From Undaria pinnatifida (taxonomy: Eukaryota; Sar; Phaeophyceae; Laminariales; Alariaceae): a stretch of DNA of 64,000 nt. The translations under genes were made by a program, and so were the position numbers. The stretch spans positions 710,001 to 774,000 of the forward strand of contig JABAKD010000025.1 of the NCBI GenBank assembly GCA_012845835.1, given 5' to 3'. Position 1 is the first letter of the stretch. Each line of letters begins with the position of its first letter. The notes beneath the pieces were generated by a model, which worked only from the letters and a program-made list of their open reading frames with translations, ran no database searches and was not told where the DNA came from. Of this stretch, positions 22,468 through 34,693 are shown piece by piece.

Positions 22468-25130
22468 CATGTGGTCACAGACAGAGAAACCAAAATCAAC
22501 CGTACGTAGTCAATCAAGGTAAAGCAAGTGAAATGCTAACGTACCGGGTACGATAGATTAACGAAGCAACAGACACTTGTGTATTTATCCTGAGGGGCGC
22601 ATACATGCCCCCATACCTCCGGCGGTGACTACTACTGCTGTTACCCATGGAACAGACCGACGAATCGGACAGAAAAATAGTAACAAGAAAAGAAAAGAAA
22701 CCGACGGAAGTTCTCAAGTATTATATGCGATGAAAGAATATCCGAAAGATTGCAAGAAAACCAACATACGTGCTGAAGGGGACCAGATCCATGTTATTAA
22801 TATTAAATGTAGTTCGTTGTTGCGCGGACGAAACAACACACACGACCAATAGGGAAACATTTACGTACCGGCATAATGCCGACGGGGAGGTAATATGTCA
22901 GAACAAAGAGAGAAGCAAGAAAACGAGAGAAAAAAAGCAAGCAACACGACAAGTGTCATTGCTGCCGCACTCCCCCCGCTCCCCCCCGATTGAGAAGACA
23001 CTTGATACGATAGAGGTAGAACGTTTTCTCCGAAATTGCCCCTGATTGACGAGGCTCGTTAACCCAAAATAATCGGAAACACAACTACCATTTTTTTGCC
23101 CCATGATTATTGGTTTGTACATACTGCCGTAGGCCATGAGAGTTTTTTTCCGGTACGTAGCACTTCTTTTTTTTTCCTCCAGAAATTGGCTTGGGGAGAG
23201 TTCTTAAGCTCCTAAATCGAGGAACCTCAGAATATAAGGGGTGCACCTCTATTGTTGTACGTAGCAATTTTTACTCAACTCAACGGTAACAAACGAAAAA
23301 TTGTTTTTTCCATTCAAGTGAACTACTACTACTGTTGTTGTAGGGCTCAGGGGTATAGTTTCACGTTACACCTAATTGTCAAAGCAATAACTTGCCCACG
23401 GTCTACAATTTTTTTCGACTCTGCATTCGTTAACAACAACAGCTGCATGTAGCAGCACGGCTGCCCCGCCCCGCCTGCTCTTCCGGTCTCTTCTCGTCGC
23501 TACCCTTGGCGTTCTCTGCTGCGTGGCGTCGCCAACGCTTCTTCGCCTCGCCGATGTGCCATCTCATGAAGCGGTCCGCCGCGTCGACGATCCCCCAGGA
23601 CCATTTTCCACTCTTGTTAGCCACCATCGGCGATAGAACCGCTGCACGACCATATCACAAAATTACCTTTTATGTGAAACGATTTGTGCCTTGGCAATCT
23701 GTATTTGGTAGTTTGCCACCGCCCGTCTCTCTCGAACGAGACATATGAGCGTGGACATTAGTCGTGCTGGATCTGGACGGTTGGCATATCGGTCTATTGT
23801 GCAGAACAAACACACCAGTATGACACCATCCTACCAACGCCGGGGGCATTGCCGCGTGGTCTGCAGGAGCATTGGGCGTGCGGTGGTGCGATGGCGCATT
23901 GTTTTCGCCAAAATTCCACCTAGCCCACCATGTGCCCGAGTCAATGTGCGGCTTGCTGCCTCCCTTTTTCTCCGTTTTTTGTGCTTCACCTTTTTCGCCG
24001 CGGGCCAAAAAAAGTGTGCGGTAGGCCAAACAAAATGTGCGGTCCCCCTTGGGCGTAGGCGAACACATGTTTTGGTCCGCGCTCGCCGTAGTAGATATTT
24101 TGATCCGGACATTTTTTTTTTTTGGTCCATCTAAACGTACTCGAAATTTTTTTGCGTCCGTCTCGTCGCCGGCTAAATTTACCGTAGATAGGGAGTTTGT
24201 CGACGAAGACGCCCTTGAAAAATTCGAGTTGCGCATAATGTAACGCCGCTTTTCGCAGGCGGTTAATTGTTTTCGAGCTGGTTCCAGCGAAAGCCGTGAT
24301 CTTACTATTACTATGACCCTACTATAATTAGTATAATTACTAGAACCCTGGAACGGTTGTAATCGAACAAAGCTGTACGCATTCGGTCTTCCCATTCCAA
24401 CCTGTTTGTGTCTGTTTATAAAGCAAGCATTCTGGGCAACCGACCCAAATATATAATAGGCCAGGTGACGTTTGGGGCGGGACGGTGCAACTCGGCTCTA
24501 GGGAGTTGATACCTTGACGAGGTCAGCGATTGATCCTGACACAGCATTTATACGTAAATATGAGCAAAGCAAGCCTGATGCTTGCCATTTAACTGGCACC
24601 GTGGGGGAAAGATGGAAGTTGTGATGTTTCTCTCGTAGCTCAACGAATACAACTGAAACCTTCCATGAATATCGGTGCCACTCTGTTGCCAGGAAAGTAA
24701 ATCGCCAGACCCTCGTTTGCGACCCGACATTTTGCCGCGTTACCCTCTAGGTCAGGCCATGGCGGATCACTCGCGGCTTCTGCCGCGGGCGAGCCCTTTG
24801 ACACCTCAGATTCTCCGCCACGTGAGTCCTTAGTAATCTCATTTGCACTCATACCCTCGTGGGCCTCCGGCGCGTGAAGCAACACTCCCAGCACCAAACT
24901 GTTGCGGCAAATCTCGTTCCACGTGGGCCGTGCGGTTTGCTGCACACGAATAACTGCTCTGGAATATTTGCTAAATCTTATAAAAATAACCATCAGGGTG
25001 AGAACGCTACGAATTTAGACGACTCGACAACAAATCAACAGCAAAAGAAACACTTTTTCGATCCAGGTTCCAAGCGGTCCTACTGCTCTTTGCCGGGGGG
25101 GGGGCGGGGCGCACTCTCCAGTATGACATA
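21800..25130. other. No recognisable gene
   Basis: Holds an AT dinucleotide tract at about 22424-22468 and several overlapping open frames, among them 23670-24395 minus (241 codons), 23745-24134 plus and 24640-24993 minus. None has a domain I recognise and several are antisense to each other. The part just before 25130 may be the upstream body of chromovirus 2 in decayed form. Confidence 0.4.
22424..22468. repeat. AT microsatellite
   Basis: About 45 bp of TA dinucleotides with one interruption. Simple sequence only. Confidence 0.9.
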
Positions 25131-25133
25131 CAC

Positions 25134-26095
25134 GTGAGTATGGGCACGGGATTACCTCTCAATGAGATTCACATCGGCCAATACCCGAGGCTTCCAATGA
25201 CTAGTCTATACTGGAGGGTAGCGGTGCAAAAATACACCAAAGCGAGAAGCTGGATCAGCTCGGTTTCCTTGCCCTCATGCAAGACCGACACATCCGAGCT
25301 TACAACTTTGTACGAGAGGAATATCGATTACTGAAAGCAAAACGTGAAGCTGCCAGTGAAGAAATTGAGGCCGCCATGAACAATATCGCATTTCAAAGTA
25401 GGAGACTGGGCGTGGGTATACGATGACCACAGCACTGTCACGGGAGGCGGGAAACATGTTCTTAAAGACCAAAGAAAAGTAGCTCGGCCAAGAAATCCTT
25501 TGCACTTGTTAGCAAACTGGCGAACTGTTTGACAGGCCCATACAAAGTGCTATTTATGGGTCTGGGGAAAACGGCCGACGGTAGAGAGGTGGGACCAAAA
25601 TGAATTTTGGTGGAGATACGAGCGGACGAACCCGATCGAGGAACCAATGCGAGAGTGTCGGTGCACCTATGGAAGAAGTGCTTTAATCCTCACGACGGAG
25701 CAGCCTTTCCGAGATTTTTGCCATGGGCCCTGAGCAACAATATTCTTAACAAAGCCCCAGAGATCTCCTCATCGTTCCACATAACAGCTGAAGATGTGAA
25801 ACCGAAGCCAGACACCTATCGAGTGATGCCGTGCAAAAACGCCAAACACCGATTGACGAGGGGGCTAGGTGGAACGAATGCAGTGCAATACCTCACATGA
25901 TGGGAGAATCTGGTACGACCCTCGTGGGAACACGAAGATGATTCACACCAGTACGGTAACTACGTCTTGAGGTACTGGGCAGGAAAACCCGTTCAAGACG
26001 GGAGCGGAAACGAAACGTACCGTAGGTACAGAGTGAAAGTGGCAAAAGAGCCATTGCCCGTGGAAAAGGCGAAACACAAGACATGAATGGTTAGA
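25134..26095 (+). pseudogene. Chromovirus 2 integrase C-terminus with chromodomain-like end
   Basis: Plus-strand frames with frameshifts and stops. Pieces in order: PLNEIHIGQYPRLPMTSL, the end of an integrase core; FKVGDWAWVYDDHSTVTGGG, the typical post-integrase barrel segment near 25395; CFNPHDGA and RFLPWALSN; KHRLTRGLGGTNAVQYLT, then WEHEDD, YGNYVLRYWAGKPVQ near 25960. This matches the order seen in chromovirus 1 but the sequence is clearly diverged, so it is a separate family member. No upstream protease or RT was recognised. Confidence 0.82.
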
Positions 26096-26399
26096 CTATA
26101 AAATTGGCTGCGATGCCCGAGAAAGACCGGGATTCTTTCGACTTGACATTGTCGGCTCGTGTATCTTTTATAACACGACGAACACAGGGTGGCCGCTGGC
26201 AAGGGTGGGGGGGTTGGCGGAAGATGCGGAGAGCCAGAGCCTGCGGCATACGATCAAGATGCTGGACCTTGGGAAACAGAACAATGTGCGCCTGTCCAAG
26301 GAAACAGCTGACAACCGTCGGAGACCAAAGAGGAGCATGGTGCTGGCACGTACACGGTGGGCGAAGAGCGTGAAGCACTACGCGCCATCTTTGGAGTAG

Positions 26400-26670
26400 T
26401 GGGAAATGGGGCTGGGGGGGGATTAATTTACGGACAGACACTACTGCGAGACGGTCAACTGGGATGATCGGAGGTGACAGTGCTACTGAACCAGTCGATC
26501 AACTGGGGGGATGGGGGTTAGATTAACGTACAGAGGGACGCGACTTCAGGTCGGTCAACCGGGGTGGTCGGGGGTTACAGTAGCACGGAACCAGTCCATC
26601 AACGGCGGGGAATCGGTGGTTACAGAGCAACACAGTCATTCTGCAGGCTTACGGGGAGGGGTTTGATTAC
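26400..26670. repeat. Tandem repeat after chromovirus 2, about 2-3 units
   Basis: Units near 100 bp share GATTAA(T/C)(T/G)TAC, GGTCAAC(T/C)GGG, GGTTACAGT and GAACCAGTC(G/C)ATCAAC, with GGGG-rich joints. It starts directly after the chromovirus 2 coding end, so it may be the element's 3' untranslated repeat region before the LTR. Confidence 0.55.
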
Positions 26671-26882
26671 CAGGCAACAGCAATGTAGTAAAAGTATGGT
26701 GAAAATAAAGGAAGTCTACGTAATAGGAGCACCTTTGCCCAGCTAGCTGCAGAAGTTCACTTCAGGAGATGTTGCATTTCGGGAATATTGTTTTTCCTGT
26801 CAACTAGCTTGAGTTTTTTTTCCTGACCAGCAATTTCACATACGGATTGTTGTTCCGTCGGTCGCCCTAATGGCGACGACGG

Positions 26883-26900
26883 ATCAGGGTGGGCTAGTGT
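26883..26900 (+). repeat. Second copy of the putative polypurine tract
   Basis: Identical 18-mer to 21775-21792, in the same strand and at a similar distance after a chromovirus end. Confidence 0.45.
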
Positions 26901-26909
26901 GGTGAAATT

Positions 26910-28900
26910 GGATTTAGACACTATTTACGAGGCAGTTGGATACATGGGGTTTAGGGAGAGCAATTCCAAGTGCGTGGGAAACACCTCTCACAGGGGGATG
27001 ACTCATCGCTCGTGTGCGGTAAGAACGGTGATCGACGTACGCAGCAGGACTGCAAACTGAGAAGACGTGGTAGGCTGAGCAGAGCAGTACAGAGACTTGA
27101 TTCGGCAAGACTAGGTCTCGTTCAGAGCTGTGTTGGAGTAATAGTACATCGGAGAGGTATGCAGCTTGCAATATCCCGTTGTATAGGTAGGTTGTGGCTT
27201 CAGCGAGCGTCGGAGCGCCGCAGCGCAGAGTAGTAGTGCGTTGCCCGTGGTTGCGGCCCAGAATACGCCTGCTACGGTGACACTTGTAGTCTTCAAGATC
27301 GGCTGTCTTGCTTCTGCGCTGTTGGCGTACGTACGTAGGTTCAGATGAGGCAGCTATCATGGCCCCTCTTTCATCAAATCTCGCTTTCGACCACTTTTGG
27401 CCGCACTATATAATACAGACACTTCTTTTTTACATCTTCTCCTTCCTTGACCCGGGACACTGCCTTGCTCTTCCAAGCCAAATATACTCTGAAGGTCACC
27501 CCTTCAGTGTATCAGCTAGTGAGACCCCCGAGGTTCTGCTTTGCTGACCACACTTCGTTCGGGTTCCACAAGTTCTTCTTGCATTCTTCTACGGGGATGG
27601 AGATGTATATGGTCCTGATATTTTGCGTTATGTAATCTGCAATCGATTTGGTTTCTGGTTGGGAAATCGCGTCATCACGCCCCATGACCGCATTGCGAGA
27701 TGACCCACCGAACACCTTCTTCACGGACAACAAAATCAGGTCCGCACCGATCACCAACCATCCATCATCACCATCAGCAGCAGCACCATCAATTCACAGC
27801 CATAGCGTTACGAACACGTCATTCATCATATCTACGCAGCAGCGCAGGTACGAAAATAATCGCTTTTTTTCCCTCACCAGGGAAGAATACTGGAACCTTC
27901 AAGTCAACGAGCTACAGTGCCAGTTGATCGTTTTGTGCAGTTTTTTTCATTGGTTTTGTCTGGGGGTGTGTGTGTTTATAATTACGGTTTTAGGTTTCTT
28001 CATTGCCTCTGCTTTATGGTACTCGTACGCGCGAATACAAGTATCATACGAGCTCATAACACTGCCGGGTACGTACGTACACAATTTTAATGTCGTACTG
28101 ACTTACGTCTACCAGGTATCATGTTTTTGAGTGCGTGGTTCCTTTCTTTGTTGCACTGTTGCACAGCTTTCTTTCTGGTGTGTATCATACACATAGGCTC
28201 GCAAACTGAATGTGGTACATGACTAGGACATTATAGCACTGGAGACATGGAAAATTCTATAGTTTCTCTAGGCGGTACGTGTGCAGAGTGCAGTAAAGCG
28301 CTGGACATATGATAGGGTCCACGATTTTTGATTTCTCCGAGTTCAGATTTGCTCTTGGATTCGATTGAGGGGGCGCAGTAAACGTACAACAGACACATTC
28401 TTCCGCATTATTTTCTAGGATACAACTCGCCGATCATCGAAACAACGTTACGTGTATAGCTTTTTCGATACAACTCGCTGATCATCAAAACAGAATCACG
28501 AGTATAGTTGTTTGTGATACGACTACATTCGTAGGGTATTGCCTTATTATCTGTATTCCTAAACTTTTCTTTGGACTACGTACGTACATATATATAACTT
28601 AATAGTACGCATTTTCACTGTCGTAATGGCCAGCGTCTACCTATATATTTGTATTTTCTTCGGTTTCACGCAGCTCTAGGTATATATCAAGGGGGCCCGT
28701 GTTTAACGCCCGGCAGACTGGTTTGCGCTTCTAGTGTAGGGTATTTCTCGATGATAATTATACCACGTGTAGCATATTATTGTGACATGGTGTCATATAA
28801 ATTTCAGTTGTTCATACAACAGATCTGATATATTTCTCCATTCGTATTTTAATTCTCTTAAGTGACATGGTTACATCCATGACACTTGCTACGATAGAGC
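26910..28900. other. No recognisable gene
   Basis: Open frames 26914-27360 (minus), 27648-28130 (plus) and 27512-27757 (minus) overlap or abut and have no named domain. The plus frame at 27648 has one hydrophobic stretch (FHWFCLGVCVFIITVLGFF) that could be a chance membrane segment. No splice-supported model was found. Confidence 0.4.
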
Positions 28901-28914
28901 TGTCACTATTTGTC

Positions 28915-29110
28915 GACTTTTTTTCTGAATGGCGGGGCTCCTTAACTCAAAATCGTTGAATAAAGGCAATTTATTTCGCCTGATTCTCGTTCTACAACTT
29001 AGACCATGGGATTTTTCGTCCAGTTACAGTTGTATTTTTCTCCAAATCAGTTTTTGTGAGAGAGGTATGTCTTAAACTCCCAAATTGTGCGACCGCTGAA
29101 AAAAAGTGGC
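28915..29110. repeat. Dispersed repeat R3, copy 1
   Basis: Diverged copy of 40020-40215. Shared blocks in the same order: TTCTGA followed by GCTCCTTA, TCGT(T/C)G, CATTCGATTTTTCATCC-like, TCTCCAA(A)TCAG, ATGTCTTAA, and a final GTGGCC. It ends just before the MITE at 29162-29430. Confidence 0.55.
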
Positions 29111-29161
29111 CCACTTCTGTTCATACACTGAGGCCTAAATATAGTGCCTCATTTGCGTAAA

Positions 29162-29430
29162 GACCCAGGCTACGGTAAGGGGGTCCCCTTTTGGGCCTTT
29201 TATTTCAGTGGGTAGGGGTCACTCGCGCGAGTAACCCCTTTGTTCCTATGCAATCTTACGTTTTCTTTATGTTGTACATTAACGAAATCAATCCGCAATG
29301 CAAAGGTGATCTAAGCTGCGGCAAACCAAGTTCCTAAACCATCTTCATCCGCAGGGTGCAGAGCTACTCGTGCGAGTGGCTCAAACACACCAGTGAAAAT
29401 GGGGGTACCCCCCCTACCGTAGCCTTGGTC
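29162..29430. mobile_element. MITE with about 30-bp terminal inverted repeats
   Basis: The left end GACCCAGGCTACGGTAAGGG pairs with the right end, whose reverse complement is GACCAAGGCTACGGTAGGGG. Both are then followed by a G/C-rich GGGGTACCCC or GGGTCCCC block and TTTT. A direct TAAA stands on each side (29158-29161 and 29431-29434), a plausible target duplication. The 269-bp element has no coding capacity and carries two ACTCG(C/T)GCGAGT palindromes inside. Its superfamily is unclear; such elements are moved in trans by a transposase elsewhere. Confidence 0.85.
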
Positions 29431-29449
29431 TAAATTTTTATGAGTATCA

Positions 29450-32400
29450 AGTGACTCTAGCTACTGACTTCTCATCAAATGGGGGCGTATTGGATATGGA
29501 CTCTGCATTCCATTATTATTATTATCTATTTATTTTGGTCACAACCTTGAGTAAACTTAGCACGATAGTTCTAGATGCGAATACACACTATATGCGGCGA
29601 AAAAAATAGGAGTTGCTTCTTTCTGGCCGGCATAACGTGAAAGAACCAACCTACCTGTATCGAGAAGCTGATCGTGGTACAAGGTAATAAGCTTACCACC
29701 ATAAATATGAGAAGAACGATACAGAGAACGTTACTGATATCATTGCAAGGGTGTTTCATAGAAAGCTGCAGAGAACGGGACGGGCTGCCATTATGTACAC
29801 CTACCCGTCGCTTGGGCATAGTCCCGTGATCAGGTGAAGGCATCGCCCACATCGATCACTCATTCACACTCCTCCTTCCTACTGCTCCTTCGTTCTCCAC
29901 TCCTGCTCTTCTTCTCTTCATTTTACCAAGGTGTAGCCACATAAGCGCCACTTTCAAACGGCCTTCTTTTTTCTTCTTCATAAGTGATCTTAACTGACAC
30001 TTCGGTGCCACCTCTACTGCTCGTATCAAAGAGGGTCACAGCCTCGGTACTGAAGGAACGACGTTAAGTTAGAATCTCCAGTGTAATTAGAACAGCACAA
30101 ACACACCTTGCACCGTCATATTGCCCTATAACACGCAAGAAATGCTATGTTCTCTGAGTAATGGTTTGATATTTTCACTTGGCTTCCCAGGCGGAAAAAA
30201 CCGAACTAGTCAATGTTATTAATCTCCGCGAGTATAGTCTAACAATCATCAAATTCTGAAAGTATCCCATATACTGCTGTACCAAGGTATGACACAATCA
30301 ACGTACCAAGTACGTGTTGCCATCCCTGGTGTGAAGCCAAAATATAATATTTTACTAGCTATACCACCGCAGCTATCAACCGGCAGCCATCAGCAGACAC
30401 CAATGCAGAAAAATGATACATCAAGTATATTTCGCACCAGGTAGTTTCTAAGAAATGCGCCTCACGGCGGAACTTTAGTAACATGTTGTTAGAGATGACA
30501 AAGGCCTTTTCTCTTACGAACGTGACGGATAATGGTTGATTTAAAATAAACTAAACCAAACTGTTGTTCGTACAACAGAAGATGAGGTTACCACAGGCCA
30601 GCGCTACGTTCGGCTGACATCAATCGTTTTCCATCTCGTCCAACGCCTTGCGTCTTACATTCAGCTTTCACATGCCAGCGCTACGTACGGTTGACAGCAG
30701 CCATTAATCCTCTCGTCAAACAAAAAAACCCTGCATACTTTACTAGGTCGGTTGATTTACAGAGTTGTCATGCCACAAGCACATTTTTTGGGTTTTGAAG
30801 AGTCGGCAAAGGGAGAGGCGCATCCATTTACCCTTGACGAGTGGCCCAATCACCTAACCTGCCAACCCTTTTGCCCTGGCTACTGCTACAATTCAACGCA
30901 AAAAACAATGCTTCCTTCGCAAAGAATAACAAGGCATCGCTACGCCAGTCATCAACCACTGCAAACTGTCTTTGCTTTAATTCTCGTCCGTTTGTACGGC
31001 ATCATTATACAGCGTTACGGTAATATACCATGGTACCTGTTGTACTACTGTGGAGTGAATACTAAGCCAGCAGTAATATCTACATGGCCACTTGCCTAGT
31101 CGGGTCACGAAGACGGAAACAGTTATCCGGCTGGGTGCCCGTGCTTCCGAGCGTCCTCCATCGCGACCATCCCTCTAAGGTAAATTCTAGTTCTGGCCCA
31201 GACGTCAGTGGGCTCAGCAGCCAAACCGTCGAGCAATCCTTTATCCACTGGAAACCTCCCACCTACGTAGGAGAAATCGTTCTCGAGTTCGGGAGGGGCG
31301 GGTGGCGGCTAAGCAGGGGCTAGTGCCGCCGGCGGCTGTAGCTCGGTGGCAGTGGCAATAGCTCTTCCTGGTCTTCCTGGTCTTCCTCTTTCGTCTCAAG
31401 TCCCAACATATCCCTGTCCCCAACGAAACCCCACATCATCCATCATCCATCATCCACGATGTATTATTCCCCAGTCTCAAGCATCTGATGCTGCTGTTGC
31501 TGCTGCCGCTGCGGCTGCTGCCATACAATGTTATCGCTCCCAGTCTCAAGCAGTGAAATTTTCAGCTGTGACTCACACCTGGTCACGTAATCCTATCCAT
31601 AACCCCAACCCAGCTCCTTTACGTACCGTTTTTATATATATATATATATTTTCTTCGGCGGATGGGGAAAAATAGAGATTTAGCTTACCTTGTGTCTGGA
31701 TAGACTGCCATTTATCTCGCATTTTCTCCTGTCTTGCCGAGAAGCTGGAGAGGCCGGATAATAATTCCGAGTACTCGCATGTGATAAGTTTGCCTAGTCA
31801 AGTATGACTTTCGAGGTTGCAGAACAAGCCCCATCTCGCAGCTATGTGGTCAAGGGTCCGAAACCACAATATCAACCGCCCTCGATTTCTCTCTCGAGTG
31901 CATCCCTTCTTGCAAACAGCTCGCCAGCTCCTGCGTCTTGACCCGTTGAGAGATCCTCGCTTTCTCTGCCAACGCTATCACGCCCATGCCTCCCATATTA
32001 GCCACGCCCTCAGGCATGGGTCAACTGAGAGCACCCAGCTTTCTCCCGTTCACATGGGGGGCTTGGTATGCAACACCACGACGTATAAAAACGATCACTG
32101 ACAATAGCAATAAATAGTGTTTCCTGAACGTCTAAGCGTAGAGGGCTTGCCCATTGCACAATCGACCGTGAGGTTGTGGGTCAGCAGCAGGTAGGCAAAA
32201 CTCATCATGCACGCGTCATATTGTCACGGCTTTATGTTGAGGCTTAACGTGGAGAGCATCGCGGAGGCAACGTGGAGAAGGCAAAAATTTGCACCCGGTT
32301 GAAGAAGTAGTGGCTGTCATGCCCGGTACGTATTACGTCATCCCGATATCCCGCTACGATGTAGCCAACCTATCAATGGAAGCCCCTACTGTATTCAACC

Positions 32401-32500
32401 GGCTTCATATATTCGTCATATTGAGGCATACTCTCAACAGTATGCCGATTTGCGCCGTCGTCGGTGTCGTATGAGTCACATGTCGTTCCTCTTCGTGCTA
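29450..32500. other. No recognisable gene; 3' flank of the Pmp gene
   Basis: Open frames 30752-31099 and 31817-32101 on the plus strand show no domain. Short low-complexity patches include TCTTCCTGG repeats near 31366, CATCCATCAT repeats near 31436 and a TA tract near 31634. The last few hundred bases should contain the 3' UTR of the minus-strand gene ending at 32515, but I see no clear polyadenylation signal. Confidence 0.4.
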
Positions 32501-32514
32501 GAATGGCCGGGCGT

Positions 32515-33453
32515 TTATGAGTTCTGAGACGAACACCTCCCCTTCACCAAAATTAGAGCCTGCACAACCACCGTGGCGATCATGAACACGTTGGCCAAAA
32601 TTAGCAGAACTGCAAACGCTGACGAATGATGGCTTCCGTCTTCGGTGAGCTCCACTTTCACGAGAAGAGCCACGTACATACTGGACAATATTATGCCGTT
32701 CCCCCAACGGTATAGCCACATGTCATATTTATCCTGAAATGGCGAAATAGATTCGGACGCAAAAACAAACACAACCGCCACCAGAAGAACGACAGCTGTT
32801 TGTGTGGAAGTTCCTGGCATGACAAACGCCGCTGCCGCTGTGAGAGAAATCCTCCGGCTGCACTCGACGACCTCGTAGTAGTAACAGGAGGGCCGGTATG
32901 TTGCCCAAAGACCGCTAAAGGGTTGAAGATGAGCCAGCGTCGTCCTGTCGGGTTTGTTCAGGTCCACCCGGCTGCGTGCTAACCACCACAAAAATAATGC
33001 AGGAACGCCAATGGGGTAGATTGCCACCATAACGCTTGCATAAGTTCGGTAGAAGTAATACTGCCTCGTGAAGCACTTAAGGCTGTAGTCTGCCCGAAGG
33101 TAAGCGTTGCGGTCGTCGAGCTCATCGCACACAAATGTCTGAAATATCGTAAATGAAGTCGACGAATATATGAAGAACAGGACAAACATTGCGGTCGAAA
33201 TATGATCCTTGTACACTCGCCGTATGGACTGCTCAGCCGTGTCGATTCTCAGCCTAGCCACGTAGAAGGTGACACCTAGTGTAGTGAGAACGACCAGCGG
33301 CCCCAGCGTCGAGAGCAAAAGCCTGACGTAGAAATTGACTTCAGCGACACAGGAATGCGACAAGATGCGGCCAACATCCGCGTTGATGAAATCCAGCTTA
33401 GATAGGAACGCCTCGTAATCCTCCGGATATACCGTTCCGGCAACATCAGAAAA
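32515..33453 (-). CDS. Pmp membrane protein, exon 15: multi-pass membrane domain and C-terminus
   Basis: Last exon, 312 codons plus TAA. The acceptor TTTCGTCGACTTTCAG ends at 33454 and joins in phase 0 to the donor at 34098, giving WQIITQ-FSDVAGTVYPEDY across the junction. It holds about six hydrophobic spans: LLLSTLGPLVVLTTLGVTFYV; MFVLFFIYSSTSFTIF; VMVAIYPIGVPALFLWWLA; LTAAAAFVMP with VVLLVAVVFVFA; IILSSMYVALLV; and AFAVLLILANVFMIATVVV. With exon 14 this makes about eight membrane segments. I associate such regions with stramenopile Pmp-repeat/GCC-type surface proteins and a TRP-like channel fold, but transport activity is inference. No catalytic motif is seen. Confidence 0.9.
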   Translation of the reverse strand, partial: FSDVAGTVYPEDYEAFLSKLDFINADVGRILSHSCVAEVNFYVRLLLSTLGPLVVLTTLGVTFYVARLRIDTAEQSIRRVYKDHISTAMFVLFFIYSSTSFTIFQTFVCDELDDRNAYLRADYSLKCFTRQYYFYRTYASVMVAIYPIGVPALFLWWLARSRVDLNKPDRTTLAHLQPFSGLWATYRPSCYYYEVVECSRRISLTAAAAFVMPGTSTQTAVVLLVAVVFVFASESISPFQDKYDMWLYRWGNGIILSSMYVALLVKVELTEDGSHHSSAFAVLLILANVFMIATVVVQALILVKGRCSSQNS

Positions 33454-34098
33454 CTGAAAGTCGACGAAATAAGGGAAGCAGGGAAAATTGCGGGTTGGTC
33501 GAGACACACTTTTGTGTTAGTACTTTTCAGCTACAAAGTATACCTAGACGTCGATACCCAACGATAAGAAAGCAACATCCACCGTAAAATGTGAACACGC
33601 TCGTTGTGTACGGACACTGAACGTTCTGTAAAAATGCTGTTCAAACGCTCCAGCCGTACCGTGGACACGCGGACAAGTATTCGACAAGAAACATGCACCG
33701 CATGGCACAATATGTTGATGCGAACAGTGTTGCACTACTGCAATACGGGGCGATTCAATGTTTGCGAAACATGTCGATCACCAACCTTGACTGCTCCAGG
33801 CAGATGCAGCACACCAACGATTCAGGCCCATAAGCTCAATGGAGCGAGAGAGCGTCAAACACGGCCGGACTCAGGCATACACACCCTCAATAATTTTGAA
33901 GACGGTTGCGGGAATGGAACGCCAAGGACAGATTGTTGTCGCACTATCCGTGTGCGACGCTGGACCCCGGCGCGCGGTGGTCTTCGCTTTCACAGTGCCC
34001 TCCCAGAAAACAGGCCGAAATAAACTAGCCCAAACACACGACGCAAGTTGTGTATCGCTAACTATCAGATGTTTTATATCTTTTGAAAGTGAACCCAC

Positions 34099-34400
34099 CT
34101 GAGTGATAATTTGCCATACCACGACGACCGTCTTGATCGTGGAAAGAGGGATAACATTCACGATTAGGTCATGGCAAGACGAAAAGAGGACACGCCAAAC
34201 GGGTTCCGGCTCCTCCTCAGTCCCCTCGGCGCCATGTGCCGTAGCTTGTAGAAGGTTGGACACGGCGACGATAAATACAAACATCACCAGAATGGCAATT
34301 GAAGATAATAATCCGATTGCTCTTGCCCTGCCCCCCGAAGAGCATACGTGGCAGGTGTCTGAAAATCCAGGTGCGAAACCGTCGTCACACACCGCACAGT
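34099..34400 (-). CDS. Pmp membrane protein, exon 14: end of Cys-rich module, first membrane spans
   Basis: 302 nt, phase 1 in and phase 0 out. The acceptor GCGCAG at 34401-34402 completes a Tyr codon with exon 13 (GYKGP-Y-CAVCDDGF). It encodes CAVCDDGFAPGFSDTCHVC, the end of the GCC-type Cys-rich module, then a strong hydrophobic span (AIGLLSSIAILVMFVFIVAV), a charged cytosolic or loop stretch, and a second span (TIKTVVVVWQIIT). The donor CAG-GTGGGT at 34098 is good. Both splice joins restore motif continuity, which is the main proof of the model. Confidence 0.9.
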
Positions 34401-34693
34401 CTGCGCCGGGAAATCGTCCGTAAACCAAGTCGGGTATTGTATGAGTGACCGAGGTCAGCCCTTAGGTATGAATGGCATTGCTGCTGATTAAACCACCTAG
34501 CTCAGGTTCCGGAAACCAGGCAAGTTTAACACCTGTTCTCAATTGTACAAAGTCTCGGTCACACCTTACTAGGTAAAAACGTCATGACGTTGAGCAGCTA
34601 CTCTTCTGAATTCTAGCTTGGGTTACTGGTCTGGGATCGGAAATTTCCGTGCACCAAATATTCACAGCCGCCACGGCTTCGACGATAGCTCAC

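Noticed and set aside
23670-24395. 241-codon minus-strand open frame
   Set aside because: No recognisable domain, overlapped by a 129-codon plus-strand frame, and no splice or repeat support; left unassigned.
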